This document shows positions 49,001 to 60,695 of a DNA stretch of 64,000 bases, piece by piece (position 1 is the first letter of the stretch; every line of letters begins with the position of its first letter). This DNA is from Lithospermum erythrorhizon (Eukaryota; Streptophyta; Magnoliopsida; Boraginales; Boraginaceae), in NCBI GenBank assembly GCA_019722365.1, contig JADFUC010002051.1, positions 186,001 to 250,000 on the forward strand. The letters run 5' to 3'. The translations under genes and the position numbers were made by a program. A model generated the notes under the pieces. That model saw only the letters and a program-made list of their open reading frames with translations. It was not told where the DNA came from and ran no database searches.

Positions 49001-50460
49001 ATGGCACCAAAAAAATAACAAAAAAAGGGGCAACCATCCACACAAGGCCAAGAGGAGGCACAATTACAACTACGGTCTAAGAAGAGGGCTGCATATGTTA
49101 TAATCGGCAAGGTTAACCACAATAATGGGCAACAACAAATACGGTGGCAGCTCGAAGAGCCGAAAAAGGATGTTAGGGTTGTCAAAAGTGGAGCCTCAAA
49201 TGCAAGACAAAGAATGTATCTCGATGAAAGTGAGATCAAACAATTCACGAGTAACCTCTTATTCCAATATTTAGATGATGCTAAATTAAGTGGAATTTGT
49301 ACATTTAGTTGTGAATGGAATCCAAAAATCATAGCGCAATTCTATAAGTCTATGGGTACGGATCGAAGGCCTAACTAGATAACGGGGCGAATTCTACGAT
49401 AGACTTACATTTAACGTCAAAGAATGCATGCGGATTTATAACGGAGAAGGATTCGGTATGAGTTTTGTAATTTACCAGTACGGTGAATTCATTTAGGGAC
49501 GTATGAGGATTATCCGAATTGGGGGCGGCGCGAGAATCGCCCATAAACAAAGAAGAATGCGTGCTAAGATTCTTAACAATAATCGTAGAGGCCTCAATTC
49601 CAAGTTAGTTTATATGTAAAATTTAAACGCAAGGGAAGCTCGTATCGGCGTGGGTTCAGTGATTTTGTTTCCCCACTACTAGTCAAGCTACGTAATCTTA
49701 ACAGTAATACAATTGCTACTGGGCACCCTTGAATGATACAATAAAGGTTAAACTACCTCATATTATCCTAGAAACACATTTTTTACCATAAAAATAAGGC
49801 TCCACAATATGACATTTATCATATCCTATTTGCTAGCGAATGTAAAAATGTCCCTCGTTTTAGAATTTCATAAGCGTAGCGCCACAAGGGTCGATGGTAG
49901 TGAAAAGCCTCAATTGCTAAATTTGAAGTTTATTTATGGAGTAGGCGCCGCGATCAAGCCGAGATTTACTTAATAATTTGAGAGGTTGCACCTAAGTTTG
50001 GAACTTCATGGATGCAGAAATTGTAGCGCTCCACAGTGTGGGGTAACCTGGGGCGACGGGCGGGACGGGAGCGAGGTCTATCCATTTCTCAAATCGAGGC
50101 ATCCACCTCAGAACAACCGGCAGGCCCCGAGTATCGAACTCCACGGAGCGCTCTAGTCGATACTTTTAAAGAAATTGCTTCGAGGAGAATATTTTCATTG
50201 AAGAATGAGCGACCTCGACGAAGATTTTTGTGTAATCGGGTCGCGCTTAGAAGTCGATGATAAGGACCGAAGAGGATAATGAACGATATGATTGAGGATC
50301 TCATACGCGGATGTCCCGGACGCATTCGTAGGATCGCACAACATTTTCTCTCTAACAACCTGAAATGACACTCCCCATGACGCCTACCCAACGGCCTTCG
50401 ATGACGCCCGACTCGATCGTCGAAGAAGTGATTTTAAGAACACATGAACGAATGTGCTTT
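49001..50460 (+). mobile_element. Plant transposon-protein (gag-like) remnant
   Basis: From 49001 the plus strand reads MAPKK, then a lysine/glutamine-rich leader, then ESEIKQFTSNLLFQ, LSGICTFSCEWNPK, IIAQFYKSMGTDRR, GEFYDRLTF and YNGEGFGMSF, in shifting frames. The arrangement with a conserved QFYxSM (compare FYANL) and a following short domain resembles the putative plant transposon protein / Arabidopsis retrotransposon ORF1 class. A later part near 49800-50000 (HNMTFIISYLLANVK, YGVGAAIK) and an acidic/basic tail to about 50460 follow. Recognition is approximate and no catalytic motif is visible. Confidence 0.4.
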
Positions 50461-52253
50461 ATTCATATGTAATGATGTTTGCGAAAGCCAAGTTTGAACA
50501 ATATTTTTATTTAGGTACTTTTATTTACGTATTTACGGTTAGAAGCATGGAACAACGTACGGCGGTTATGTTTTTATTTATGTACTTTATTTATGTACGA
50601 TGATTATGAATAATGTTTGATATATTTGACGAATCGGGATCGCTCGTGGACTCCGTGCCATTTCAATTCGAACCGATCGGGAGCGGGTTGGCCCCGAACG
50701 CCCACCGCTCGACGCCACGCCTAAATGAAATCGCCAGCTTCGCCACACATCGACTCATTTATTTTAGCCCCTAAAGGCCTAAAGCACCAATTGGTGGATC
50801 ATAAAATGTCTATATTTGACTCAAATGAATTAACGAATCCATTTAACGGCCCACTTCAATTAACCCCGCTCGCTAAACAACCTTTAAAAAAAATGATTTA
50901 ATCTTGAAACATTGATGAGGTTGTGTTTTAAATTTTTCGATGGTCTAGCTTTCAATTATGTGTACTATTGTCGTGAAGTTGTTGATTATGTAAAATCTGA
51001 AACTATTTACAGCAAAGATTAATGCTCACAAAACATAATTATAACCTATCATATCAGATTATTCCTTCATAAACATATATTGTATTATATATATAGACCA
51101 TACATATTCATTCTTTCAATGCAACAAACACTTTAGAAATAATTGATAAATAATAGCTAATATTTTCTCACTCCAATTTTTGATATTGACATTCCATCCT
51201 TTTGTTATTTTATTAGAATCAATTTTACACTACAGGTGAAGTGAAAAAATCATTTACCTTTCTGTTTCAATTGATTTGTACTTCTTCTATTATTCAATAA
51301 TTATGTATTTAGCAATTAACAACTTATTATGACTATCAAATTATTTAATTCAAAAATGTTGTATTAAAAATAGATATGAAATAAATAATATCCTCTCAAT
51401 ATTTAATGGCCCACATAAGATTTCAAGAGACCTTCTTACACATCCCTTGATCCTCGGCTATTTTCTCGTCAATACATTGTTAGGATGTGCATGTTTTCCT
51501 TAAAAAGGACTATAAATTGCATTTATCATTTTCTTTATCCTCTTCCTATTTATCGCAATTACTTCAGACAATTGAACAACAACAAGACGACCGAATTTTG
51601 AATTTTGTAAGATTATGTATTATATATGATTTGACGTGTGATGTGATCTTCGAGCAATTATTTAATATAACTATTTGGGTTTCTTCGATTTTTTTTTTCT
51701 TTTATATGTGGTTTGAATAAATTGTTTTGCTCTTCTGATGTCGATTTTTTTTATGTCTTATTGTACGGATTTATATTGAATCATCAAATCTAAGTATACA
51801 TGTTGTTCTAAACCCTTTAAATCATTTTAGACATAACTTGGAGGTGTCATGATTAGTTTTGGGGTGTATGGGTGATTATGTAAACATTCATTTGTGCAAA
51901 ATGTCGATCAATTGTGGGTAGTTACATATGAAGTTCGCATGGTTGTCCACATTTATATTTTGAAAATGGCCCCAAACTTTAGGTTATCATACTTGTCCTA
52001 TTAGAGCCTTTATCTATTGATGTCACGGTTAAGTTGGAACGTTTTTGAAACTATTAATTTTTTATAGAGATTAAATTTTAACTACTAAACAATCAGATTA
52101 AATTGCAATTTGCTCAACTTTAAGTTTATGCAAAACAAATTTTGTCAATTTGAAGCCCCCTTCAATCCAAAATCAAATTAAATTGCAACTCGATGTCTTT
52201 ATTTCTAGTTTATGTTTATTCAAATACATTATATTGATCACCTAAATATATTA
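50461..52253. other. Intergenic DNA with a possible transposon terminus and a possible promoter
   Basis: At 50630-50890 a GC-rich stretch (gggagcgggttggcccc) resembles the GC-rich stretch at 42600-42710 read in reverse, and may be the outer end of the transposon nest. The remainder is AT-rich. A TATA-like actataaattgc at 51508-51519 is followed by a leader-like stretch. It is 1 kb upstream of the GRP-A3-like ATG and could be that gene's promoter with a 5' intron, which is unproven. Confidence 0.3.
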
Positions 52254-52503
52254 CTACTCCATCCCAAATAGATTGTCATAGTTTCAATCTATTTGATTTC
52301 ATTTTGTTGGAGTTCATTATTTGATTTCATTGACATTATATAATTCAATATGTGACTCCATGTTCGTTCCCCGAAATTGAACTCTTACTGGGGAAAATTT
52401 GTTTGTCATGGAGTAATAGAGCTTAATGTTATTGCCTAATTTGCCTTAAGACTTGTCCTAAAGATGATATAAGTTACTGAGTTTAGTATCTGTTAGGGAA
52501 AAA

Positions 52504-53515
52504 ATGGGAGGTGGAGAAGACAATCATAACATGCATGGGGATGCTAACAAAGGGCTCCATGGAAATTATCCCTGGCAAGACCACCAAAGACCAGCGCTTA
52601 CTCCTCCCTCAACAAGGGTATCCTCCCCTGTGCTACCCTCCCCAACAAGGTTATCCTCCCGCAGCTACTTTCTCAACAGTATCCTCCTCAAAGCAATTCT
52701 CCACATCGCGTTATCCTCAAATAGGTACCCCCGTCATTCCTCGCCTCCTCACTCGTATAAGCACCGCTCTAATACAGTAGTATTTATGTTCCAAAGGTGT
52801 ACATAAGTGTGTATGTAATACTTCCATATTATCATTAAACACAAATTTAGAACCTTGTTTGGCCAAGCGTTGACGCGAACCAACTAAGCCAGATCGAGTG
52901 TTTGTTGACGTGCTTGTACGTTATAATGTTATATATCCAAGTAATGACAAAATGGTCCTGTTAGTGCCAAATAGTTATGTTGTAGATTAACTGATAAGGG
53001 TATATATGTCAGAAGCATTTGCCGAAAAGCCGATAACAATGGTGCACGTTCGTTTCCATTTAAAAACAGATATATATGTACAACATTTTTTATTTTTATT
53101 GATGAATGTGCAATATTTATATTACTTTCATTGACTAATTTGCAACAGTATAATTCTTTGTACTAAATCGTGAATATTATCTCACTATTCGAGACCAAAT
53201 CATCAATTACTCCCCGTGAATTACTCATTTTCGTAGGGATCGATCTGGATTCAGCGGAATAGCCCATGCCACCGGAGGTGTTACAAAGAAGAACCGCCTA
53301 CGTAAGTGCCACACATGGCCTGTTGAGCTTAAGGGGTCATGGAGTTATACGGAGACTGGCTAATGGGTCATAATGGTCACACGGCGGTCGTAAATTCAAG
53401 CATGGAAAACATGGCAAATTTAAGTACGTAAATTTGGCAAGTCAGGAAAAATTCGGCAGCGGAATGTTCAAGAAAGGGTTAGACACCATCAATTTCAAAT
53501 GTCGTAGGCCTTAAT
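52504..53515 (+). pseudogene. Glycine-rich protein A3-like (XYPPX repeat) gene, frameshifted
   Basis: GRP-A3-like proteins are small plant proteins with an MGGG N-terminus, tandem YPPQQGYPP repeats and a His/Gly/Lys-rich C-terminus; their function is unknown. The ATG at 52504 gives MGGGEDNHNMHGDANKG and LHGNYPWQ. A +1 shift is then needed to read PQQGYPPLCYPPQQGYPP (about 52606-52665). A second probable exon lies at about 53230-53515, reading HGGRKFKHGKHGKFK and FGSGMFKKG (about 53379-53475), the typical K/F/G/H tail. The Ala-rich hydrophobic segment normally joining the parts is barely readable. The broken repeat frame argues for a pseudogene, or for sequence errors. Confidence 0.68.
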
Positions 53516-54782
53516 CATACAATTTAACTTTAAGAATAATAATTGAAGACTTTAAACACTATTTTGTGCTCTTTCGCGCTCAAATTGAATGGATGTCTTG
53601 TATATGTATATATTTTATCTTTATTTATCTACCTTTGTGAAATGGTACCAATATGTGATGGAATGCTTGTTAGATTGAGTCAACTATATGTTTTATTAAT
53701 TTTTAGTTATAAATAAACATGGCCACACACTAGGAATAATCTCCATGTGGATATGATTGAAACCAAACAACATAAATATTCCCTGTAGTATTTGAAATTT
53801 ATTCTTGTTTCAATTTGCAAACACAACAAAAATACATTACAAATTGTCTTATTTTTGAAGTAGCAAGCGAAACATCTATCAGAACAAAAACTTGATTATT
53901 TTTATTTACTAAGTTAAATATCTCAATATTTGAATGAGATAGTATCAAGTTGTCATGCTGTTTCAAATGGCGAAAGTGCATGTTAAACAATTGAAATCAG
54001 AGTACTTGACATATGATTGAAACCAAACAACTATTCATCATTTGACCGATAATGTTTTGACGTTCTAATAATTAATTAGCCCATTCATAATCGTAAACTT
54101 ATTCATAACAAGAAAAGATCAAACCTCGACCCAAGTGGTCATACGCTACCATGCTCTCTAGCCATATGTAGAAGATAAATCACTTAACGTGTCTCAACCG
54201 ATCAAACAGAAATAGTTGGGGCCCATAAGATAACTCATATGGCGCTAAGCTCCTGTGAGAGCCTCGAACCAACACTACCTCTACCAAATTTTTACTAATG
54301 GAAATGGCGCCCCTATGACACCCCATTCATAACCCTAGTTTTACTATCCGCCGTATATACAATTGATGATTAAAGCTCACACGACACCTAATTTTACTAT
54401 TCAGATATACGCAATCATCAATTGATAATTAAAGTTTGACAATAAAATCGAAACCTTAATTAAAGTGAATGGAATGGATTTATTACCCTGTTAAAATTGA
54501 AGATTTTCATCTCTATCATCCCAATTAGAATTGTATTTAATCCGATACTTACCGACTGTCTAATTGAACAGCTGGAGCTTCTGGCTCAAATTTCATTAAC
54601 TCAACGAGCGAAGAAGTCAAGTTAGCACATTCATATCTCTTTCATTAATGTTACTTTATTAAAAGTTAATGATTTTGATTGCCTTGTTAAATGTTACTTA
54701 ATTTTATTAATTGATTAAGTTAAATCATTTTTTTATTATTTCAAATTAATTTGAATTTTGAAATAAGTGACTTTGCTCGGGA
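53516..54782. other. AT-rich intergenic region upstream of ABCE2
   Basis: No gene is supported. A short inexact repeat of gttgattgaaaccaaacaac-like text occurs at about 53753 and 54012. A SINE-like segment is listed separately. Confidence 0.35.
54110..54300 (-). mobile_element. tRNA-related SINE-like segment (weak)
   Basis: On the minus strand tggctagagagcatggtagcg (A-box-like, about 54165) is followed by gggtcgaggtttgatc (B-box-like, about 54125), and a second B-box-like ttggttcgaggctctc lies at about 54270. No tail or target-site duplication was identified, so boundaries are approximate. Confidence 0.3.
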
Positions 54783-54793
54783 TGGGCTGGGCT
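54783..54793 (+). promoter_or_regulatory. Tandem TGGGCT (site II-like) elements upstream of ABCE2
   Basis: TGGGCTGGGCT at 54783-54793 contains two overlapping TGGGCY elements. Site II elements are known in promoters of plant ribosomal-protein and translation genes, and ABCE2 is a translation/ribosome-recycling factor. It lies about 480 bases before the ATG, just before the leader repeats. The function is inferred. Confidence 0.4.
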
Positions 54794-54876
54794 CGACGAA
54801 ACCTCCCAATCCAAAAGACCAAACTCCAAGTCTCCAACCCTACAAGCACAACAAGGTTCTCTCCTATCAAAGATTT

Positions 54877-55262
54877 GAGGTTTCTTGAAGAAATTAGTGG
54901 TAATCTTCTGAACTGGTTAATATTATGTGTTTTCTTAATCTGAATTTCAATTGGGTATTCAGGTTTTTAGGTTTCTTGAATAAATTTTGAGTAATCTTAT
55001 GTATTAGTTAATATTATGTGTTTTCTTAATCTCAATTTCAATTGGGTGTTTATTATTTGAGGTTTCTTGAATTAATATGTGTTAATCTTCTGTACTGGTT
55101 AATGTCATGTGTTTTCTTAACTTGATTTTCAATTGGGTATTAATATTTGAGGTTTCTTGAATTAATTTGTGGTAATCATCTGTACTGGTTAAAATATTAT
55201 GTGTTTTCTTAGTCTGGATTTCAATTGGGTATTCAGGATTAGAGGTTTCTTGAATAAATTTG
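54877..55262 (+). repeat. Tandem repeat in the ABCE2 leader, about 91-bp unit
   Basis: The word gaggtttcttgaa (or aggtttcttgaa) recurs at 54877, 54968, 55059, 55149 and 55242, each followed by a GTAATCTTCTG-like then tactggttaatatt and ttcaattgggtatt stretch. This gives four full units, with the fifth running into the start codon at 55270. The unit holds a donor-like ggtaatctt and an acceptor-like tattcagg, so it looks like an amplified segment of 5' leader and leader intron. Confidence 0.8.
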
Positions 55263-55470
55263 TGTTAAGATGGCGGATCAGCGGTTAACGCGTATCGCCA
55301 TCGTGAGTGCTGATAAATGTAAGCCAAAGAAGTGTCGCCAGGAATGCAAGAAGAGCTGCCCTGTTGTCAAAACTGGTAACTTATTTAATCCTTGAAAAAT
55401 GCTCTCTAGTTTTGAATTTTGATGGTCGACCTTTTTAGATTTTGAACTCGAACATTGTTGTACGTGTCTG

Positions 55471-55797
55471 TGTAACATTTGGTGGACATGCATCAAAAGA
55501 TAGTATTTTTGATGAACTTTACTATGAAAATGATTTGATTTAAATCAAAGTTATGTGTGCATCGAAAGATATTATTTGTATAACATAGTGTGAGAAATGC
55601 ATCAAAAGATAGTATTTTTAATGAACTTTACTACGACATCATAATTTTGATTTAAATAAAAGTTCTGTGAGCATCGAGACATAGTATTTGTATAACATTT
55701 GGTGAGAAATGCATCAAAAGATAGTATTTTTAATGAACTTTACTATGAACATGATAATTTTGATTTAAATTAAAGTTATGTGTGCTATCTAATACCT
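55471..55797 (+). repeat. Tandem repeat in ABCE2 intron 1, about 110-bp unit, three copies
   Basis: gcatcaaaagatagtattttt starts at 55490, 55599 and 55711. Each copy continues with gatgaactttacta or aatgaactttacta, a gattttgatttaaat-like word and aaagttatgtg. The leading tgtaacatttggtg also recurs. Copies differ by a few substitutions and short indels. Confidence 0.8.
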
Positions 55798-57142
55798 TAA
55801 AGTTTATTAATTTTGACCACTGAAAATCAAAGTAGACTATTAAGTAAGGATGGAGGTAGTATTTGGTTAAATTTCTGTTTTGGTTTTTTTATTATACATA
55901 TGGTTCATTTTCTTTGTTTCTTTTAATTGGATTTGTTGCCTGAAAATTTAATTTTGAGCTGCAGCGACTGATTTTATGAGTGAACTGTGACAAAAAAAAT
56001 TACTGTAAGACTATATTTTTATGGTCAATTGATGTGCTCAAAGCTCAAAGAGTAAGTCTGGATCCTAGGATAGGATTATGAATAAAAGATAGTTGGATTT
56101 TCAGCCTCTAAGTGACAATTTTGGTTTTGGCATTTGGGATGAAATTGTAATTGTTTGTTTTCATTAAGTAGAGATTATAATTTGTTTGTATTATTGGTAG
56201 AAAATAATGGTATTACTCAAGTTTGTACTTTTTATTGCTAGATCTTGGTAATAGAGCAAAGATAATTAAAGGGTAACAAACAAAATGAACAAGGTGAATT
56301 AGTGGCTAGTTGTGTCGTGCAGCAGTGATTGTATGTCATTTGTTGACATTGGCTTGCTTCTTGGTTTCTCATGTGAAGCGTGGCAAAGAATGGCAGCTTT
56401 TTTTCGTCTTAAGCAAGTGGATTGTGTAACTAATTTGTTCGGATTTGAAAAGTTGTCTGCTAATACCTTTGTTCTATCTGAACTGGTAGGCAGTATTTTT
56501 AGGTCATGAGCTTGGGGGCATGCATAGAGGCGGATTCAGGATTGTGGACTAGGATGGGGTTATGTTGCAGTTGCACTACTAGAATGATGTACATTAGTGA
56601 CATTAAAAAAAGGCCAACTGTCTAGTCCGATACTGATTCATTACATGAAAAATACAGATTGTTAATAATGTTGGTAGCTGATTTTTAGGAGTTAAGTTAT
56701 TGAAGAATTAGCAACCCAGATAACTCGAGGTAGTCCATCTCGTGACTAGTTATGGAGTGAAGAACCAGCCACAACTGTATCCATCGCTATGTCTGTTGGT
56801 TGGTAACTGAAGGATAAGATGTTCATAGTCTTTGTAGTTCTCCATCATTTTGATGAATGAGAATGTATAACCATCTGAACAAACTAGTTTTGCACATGTA
56901 TCTCTTGACGATTTTGACTAGATGCTATATCTGGTTTCCTTGTCTAGTATGGTTCATTTATAATTTATTTTTAAAGATCGTTTTCAAACATGTAAGTTAA
57001 TTATCATGTCTTTTATTTCTCTGGTAGTAGCTTTGTCTTTGTTTCTCAAGTTCCACTTTTGCAGGCAAGCTTTGTATTGAGGTGACTGTTGCATCAAAGA
57101 TTGCTTTTATATCTGAAGAATTGTGCATTGGATGTATTCAAG

Positions 57143-57615
57143 GTGGATGACCAAGGAAGCTTGTTTAGTAATCTACTAGTTATTGGGCGGCACACCAAAA
57201 TTTCATGACTGTGATTCAACAATCATTTTTATATTAATTTTTGTACAATTGATATAATATTAATTATTAAAATAATATAATATATATAAGGGAAGAAAAA
57301 TGAAAAGAGAATAATTGGATAGATTAATAAGTGAAATAAGTGTAATGTGACATATTTTCACATTAGATTATAATCTACCCCCACATCACATAAGAAATTT
57401 GAATTTTCTTATTGGAGGAAAAAGCGACGGTTGGTTATGATATATTTTTTTATTTATATATGTTAATTTATTCTCCAAAATTTAGGAAAATTGAGATCAT
57501 GGGGCTTCAACTTTAGTAACTTCTAATTGCCCCCTTCCCATATTATATATGGGGTAGATTGTCCAAAAAAGGTATATACAATGTCTTCCTGATTTGTGCC
57601 TATTCTTCTTCTTAG
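57143..57615 (+). other. ABCE2 intron 2
   Basis: An AT-rich intron starts at ggtggatga after the damaged exon 2 and ends at cttcttcttag. It holds a long A/T tract near 57250-57300 and no gene. Confidence 0.5.
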
Positions 57616-58069
57616 AAATGTCCGTTCGAAGCAATTCAAATTATCAATCTGCCGAAGGACTTGGATAAGGACACAACTCATCGTTATGGTCCAAATACTT
57701 TCAAATTGCACAGGTTCGTCAATGATAAGAGTTTTAGAGTAACTTATTTCTTAATATCTTAGATCAAAGCTTTAGAAAATGTCTTGTGTAGGTTACCCGT
57801 GCCAAGGCCTGGGCAGGTTCTTGGTTTGGTTGGAACAAACGGTATTGGAAAATCAACTGCACTGAAAGTTTTGGCTGGGAAGCTGAAGCCAAATTTGGGT
57901 CGCTTCAATGTAGCTATCATTGAATTCCTACTCTACATCCTACAAGTGTTTCTTAGTAATCTTTTTAAGTTAATTGCAGAATCCTCCTGATTGGCAAGAG
58001 ATCTTGACTCACTTCCGAGGGTCTGAGTTGCAGAATTATTTCACTCGCATTTTGGAAGACAATTTGAAG

Positions 58070-58808
58070 GTGAGTTTAACTATCTGATGACCGAGAGGCT
58101 TCCAAGCCAACCCCCCAAAATAGAAGAATTTATAAGTCAAAACAGAAAATAGAAAAAGACTGCTTATGGTAATCATTTCCCAGGGATCAGACATTTATTG
58201 GTTTTTTTCATGTCCCCCCATACTTTCACAATCTTTTTGATCTTTTCAAATTGCCCCCTCAAATCTTTTCAACATTTCAAACTGCCCCTTACCGCTTATT
58301 TCACTGTTAAAATAGACGGACTGAAATTAACACGGGTAAAATCGGTATTGCAAATATATTACACAACCTGACTCCTGTGATAACAGGGAGGCTGTTTCAA
58401 ACCTTACCCCTGTGATAACAGGGAAGTAAATAGTAAGGAAGTTAAATCAGAATTTCAATAGACTCTACATGCTTTTCCTGTTTGTTTTGTTGAAAGGATA
58501 AGGAGCATTTCTTTGTGAAAGGTTTACAGTAACTATAGAAGTTTGTTTTCGGAAGTATCAATATAAATTTTATCCAATGGAACTTGTAGATAATGAATCA
58601 CTGGTTCTTTGAGATATGAGGTCACCTCATGAGCAGTTTGTTTCCCTTTGTCTCAGCTTTCCTTCATTAATAACTGACTCTTTTAATTTTGAAGTGATAG
58701 ATATTACCCGTGAAACTTGTTTGGCCAACTTGTTAGAAAAATATGTACTCGTGAATGACGTATAATGCTGAAGGATGTAACAGTTTTAGTCTTTTTCTTC
58801 TGGTGTAG
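58070..58808 (+). other. ABCE2 intron 5 with a short internal duplication
   Basis: ctgtgataacaggga appears at 58375-58389 and again at 58411-58425, with C-rich surroundings (acttacccctg type), followed by no recognised gene. The C-rich flanks (tgccccctcaaatc, ctgccccttaccg) suggest a small inserted element of unknown class, roughly 58100-58440. Confidence 0.35.
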
Positions 58809-60466
58809 GCTATCATTAAACCTCAGTATGTCGACCATATTCCGAAAGCCGTCCAAGGAAACGTTGGTCAAGTACTTGATCAAAAAGATGAGAGAGATCA
58901 CAAAGAAATACTTTGTGCTGATCTAGAGCTTAATCAGGTTTTGGACCGTAACGTGGGAGACCTATCTGGTGGTGAGCTCCAGAGGTTTGCTATTGCTGTG
59001 GTCGCAATCCAGAATGCTGAGATATATATGTTTGATGAGCCGTCCAGTTATCTTGATGTGAGACAGAGGCTCAAGGCTGCTCAAGTTATCCGATCTTTGC
59101 TCCGATCAAATAGCTATGTTGAAAACACTCTTTACTTTCTATTATTGTTATACTGAAAATCTGTGACATACCGGATTTCTTATTAGAATGCACTGCCTTC
59201 ATTTTCCTGTAGCTATGTTATTGTTGTGGAGCATGATCTGAGTGTACTGGATTATTTGTCCGACTTTATTTGCTGCCTGTATGGGAAACCCGGTGCTTAT
59301 GGAGTTGTAACACTCCCCTTCTCTGTTCGTGAAGGAATTAATATATTCTTGGCTGGGTTCGTCCCCACAGAAAATCTTCGATTTCGTGATGAATCTCTTA
59401 CTTTCAAGGTAAAGGAAGCTTTCTGCATGTGAGGATTATTAACTTATTAATAAGATAATGTTTGAATTTTGAAAGACCTTTTTTTTCTAGGTTTCTGAGA
59501 CTCCTCAGGAAAATGCTGAGGAGATCGAGACATACGCACGCTACAAATATCCAACCATGTCTAAGACACAAGGCAATTTCAAGCTTAAGGTTATGGAAGG
59601 GGAATTCACTGATTCTCAGATTATAGTAATGCTTGGTGAGAATGGGACTGGAAAGACAACGTTCATACGAATGCTGGTAGGTTCTATACTATACTTTCTG
59701 GATCATTAGTTGTGGTCATTTATTGTCTTATCTCTGATGTATATCTTGCCATGGTAGGCTGGTCTGCTGAAGCCTGATACCGTAGAAGGCTCTGATATTG
59801 AGATTCCTGAGTTTAATGTCTCTTACAAGCCACAGAAGATTAGTCCTAAGTTTCAACATACTGTCAGACACTTGCTTCATCAAAAAATACGGGATTCTTA
59901 TTTACATCCGCAGTTTAACACGGATGTTATGAAACCTCTGCAAATTGAGCAGTTGATGGATCAAGAAGTTGTTAACCTTTCTGGTGGAGAGTTGCAAAGA
60001 GTTGCCTTGACTCTATGCCTTGGAAAGGTAAACATCTATCATTCTGGCCTAGTGTAGCATGCTGCAAGTCAAGACTTTTTTAAAACACAACAGTAAGTTG
60101 TGTACATTCTAATTGAGGATAGGGTTAATTTTTTATTTTTTTATCTTTTCAAATTGAGCTCTGTGCCTCTGTGGTACTGAATTTCATTTGATGTCAGTTT
60201 TATCTTCTAACAGTTATTTTCTCGAAATATCTTGCCTTGTTATGGTTATCACTCAATTGCAGATATAAAATTTGAAGCTTACGGCTTACGCCTTAGTTTT
60301 CCACTTGTTTTTCATCAATTCCTCAGAATGTGCATTCCCATAGGATGTGTTATATTGCACATGGCAACTTTGGTTGATTTTTTTTTCTTTCGTTAACATC
60401 TCATCATTTCTAACTCAACTCCTCTTGACATCATTTGTTGTAATCTAACTGTCATTATAATTAGTA

Positions 60467-60695
60467 CTCCCTCCGTCTCAATTTATTTGATCGTTTAGAA
60501 GAAAAGTACTTTATTAAGAAAATCATTGATTGTACAATTTTCAAGGAGAGAGAAAGGATATCAACCAATAGAAAAAAGAATATTAGGAGACAATACAAAC
60601 TTCAATGCAAAAAGTTGCATTGGTAAATGAAACGATCACTTATAATGAAAAGAGAAATTTTTGCTAGATGATCACTTAAATTGAGACGGAGGGAG
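60467..60695. mobile_element. Stowaway MITE in ABCE2 intron 9
   Basis: TA target duplications (60465-60466 and 60696-60697) flank a 229-bp element. It begins CTCCCTCCGTCTCAATTT and ends with the inverse, aaattgagacggagggag. The terminal inverted repeats extend over about 30 bases (...tgatcgtttag versus ctagatgatcactt...). This is a textbook Stowaway element, AT-rich and non-coding. Confidence 0.92.

Noticed and set aside
52254..52416. Possible Stowaway MITE bounded by tactccat and atggagta
   Set aside because: Only eight terminal bases match in inverse; the flanking sequences do not pair further.
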